Assembly: GCA_009886115.1 (NCBI GenBank)
Contig: VFJJ01000080.1
Location: forward strand, 1 to 40,507
From: Actinomycetota bacterium
GTDB lineage: Bacteria > Actinomycetota > Acidimicrobiia > IMCC26256 > VFJJ01
Length of the DNA: 40,507 bases
Direction of reading: 5' to 3'
In this document: in pieces, positions 39,615 through 40,507 of the stretch
Position numbering within the stretch: position 1 is the first letter of the stretch
Layout: each line of letters begins with the position of its first letter
Program-made: the position numbers and the translations under genes
The notes under the pieces: model-generated
What the model saw: the letters and a program-made list of their open reading frames with translations, nothing else
Told to the model about the DNA's origin: nothing
Databases searched by the model: none

Positions 39615-40507
39615 TCAGCCGCGCGCGGCGACCGAGACGACGGGGAACGCCGGGGGACGATCGCCCAACGACCCGTGGAACGGCTGATCGCTGAAGTTGA
39701 AGATGCCGCCGTCCTCGCCGACCATCAGGTAGCCGTCGCCGAAGCGGACCATCCCGGTCACGGGACGGTTCAGCGTGGTGCCCCCCATCGAGCCTCGGAA
39801 CAGCGCTTCAAAGGCGAACACACCCCCGTCGGACGCGACCAGCCAGTAGCCCGAGCGGTCACTGTCGGGCACGAGAGACTGCACGGGAGCGTTCAGCCTC
39901 GTGCCACCCATCGACCCGAGGAATGAGGCGTCGCCGAAGGCGAAGATCCCCCCGTCGGCGGCCACGAGGTAGTACCCGTTCCCCGAGGGAGTCGCCACAG
40001 AGTCGAGCACCGGGCCGTTGAGCACGATGGCGGATGCGTCGCCCAGGTGTACGGCGTCCCCGAACGCCACGACACGCCCCGTGGTCGTGAAGATCCAGTA
40101 GCCCTGACCGGTGGGTGTCCGCGAGATCGACGTGGGTCGCTCGGCCGGCCGCAACGACGACGTGCTGAGGTCGCCGAGCGCGGCCCCGGCGTCTCCGAAC
40201 GCCCTGATCCGTCCGGCGGCGTCGAGCACCCAGTAGCCCTGACCGGTGGGGGTGGGTTCGAGATCGACGGCGGCCGGCGCGCTCGCCGGGGCAGCGGCGT
40301 TCGGGCCGAACGTGTGGGCGGCACCGAACGCGTGGACGAACCCGTCGGACCCGAGCATCCAGTACCCGGTGGCGGCCGGCGATGCCGCAGCTCCGGTCGA
40401 GCCCGAATCGGGTCCGGGCGGGGCAGGCCCGGGCGGGACCGCCGCCGGCGGCGGCGACAGCGGCGGCGGGGGCGGTGGCGGTGGCGGTGGCGGTGGCGGT
40501 GGCGGTG
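39615..40507 (-). CDS. Secreted-type GYW-repeat protein, 5' end beyond the window
   Basis: The minus frame enters from the right edge and stops at 39615, giving the last 296 or so residues. It begins with a polyproline run, then a Pro/Ala/Gly linker (PPGPAPPGPDSGSTG), then six repeats of about 40 residues (for example GYYLVAADGGIFAFGDASFLGSMGGTRLNAPV). The last repeats are more degenerate (EALFRGS, FNFSDQPFHGS). The same repeat forms the tails of the genes at 1691 and 35606. The unseen N-terminal domain sets the function; as in its relatives it could be an enzyme. The linker implies an exported, multi-domain protein. Confidence 0.85.
   Translation of the reverse strand, partial: PPPPPPPPPPPPPPPLSPPPAAVPPGPAPPGPDSGSTGAAASPAATGYWMLGSDGFVHAFGAAHTFGPNAAAPASAPAAVDLEPTPTGQGYWVLDAAGRIRAFGDAGAALGDLSTSSLRPAERPTSISRTPTGQGYWIFTTTGRVVAFGDAVHLGDASAIVLNGPVLDSVATPSGNGYYLVAADGGIFAFGDASFLGSMGGTRLNAPVQSLVPDSDRSGYWLVASDGGVFAFEALFRGSMGGTTLNRPVTGMVRFGDGYLMVGEDGGIFNFSDQPFHGSLGDRPPAFPVVSVAARG
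40471..40507. repeat. GGCGGT hexamer repeat coding for polyproline
   Basis: About six GGCGGT units run to the right edge and encode alternating CCA/CCG proline codons on the minus strand. The tract may extend beyond the window and is prone to slippage or assembly error. Confidence 0.85.

Overview
The window is high-GC (about 70%) actinobacterial DNA. Three things point to an uncultured or rarely cultured member of the Acidimicrobiia (Ilumatobacter/Microthrix-like): secreted proteins carrying tandem GYW..DGG.F.FGDA repeats, a mycofactocin-type SDR, and many P450, SDR, amidohydrolase and F420/LLM-type genes. The taxonomic call is inference from gene content; there is no rRNA gene. I saw no tRNA, IS element, prophage or CRISPR array.

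Layout. 1-3.5 kb: a possible photolyase relic, a class III CoA-transferase and a secreted M15-like peptidase with C-terminal repeats. 3.5-6.6 kb: a PhoX-like gene fragment, then a sulfur-assimilation operon (APS/PAPS reductase, siroheme synthase N-part, uroporphyrinogen-III methyltransferase) preceded by a promoter and an apparently leaderless Cys-containing 33-aa ORF. 6.6-8 kb: a tandem universal stress protein followed by an internally deleted site-2 protease. 7.9-15 kb, minus strand: two VOC proteins, an acyl-CoA synthetase, a sigma/zinc-finger/TM/Thr-rich fusion, an amidohydrolase and a mycofactocin-coupled SDR. 15-19.6 kb, plus strand: a tight operon SDR-SDR-D-aminoacylase-like amidohydrolase-P450. 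19.6-22.1 kb: a small Lys-rich protein and a decayed glycan locus (GH5-like, glycosyltransferase and GH130 remnants). 22.2-27 kb: purU and a three-subunit molybdenum hydroxylase (CoxL/S/M type). 27-34.5 kb: SDRs, a UvrA-like relic, P450, LLM oxidoreductase, Rieske oxygenase, a degenerate SDR and another amidohydrolase. 34.5-40.5 kb: FKBP, a J-domain protein, a DUF1800/DUF1501 secreted pair with fused repeats, a NifU_N-type protein and a repeat protein cut by the window edge.

Most intact genes fit oxidative catabolism of CoA-linked or alicyclic/aromatic/terpenoid-type substrates: CoA ligase, CoA-transferase, P450s, Rieske oxygenase, several SDRs, metal hydrolases and a molybdenum hydroxylase. 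The substrate cannot be read from the sequence.

The two most distinctive observations are the putative cysteine-responsive leader peptide in front of cysH, and an unusually high density of genes reduced by internal deletion to recognisable ends. A pair of matching 47-49-bp palindromic elements near 29.6 and 34.5 kb is also not explained by the genes.
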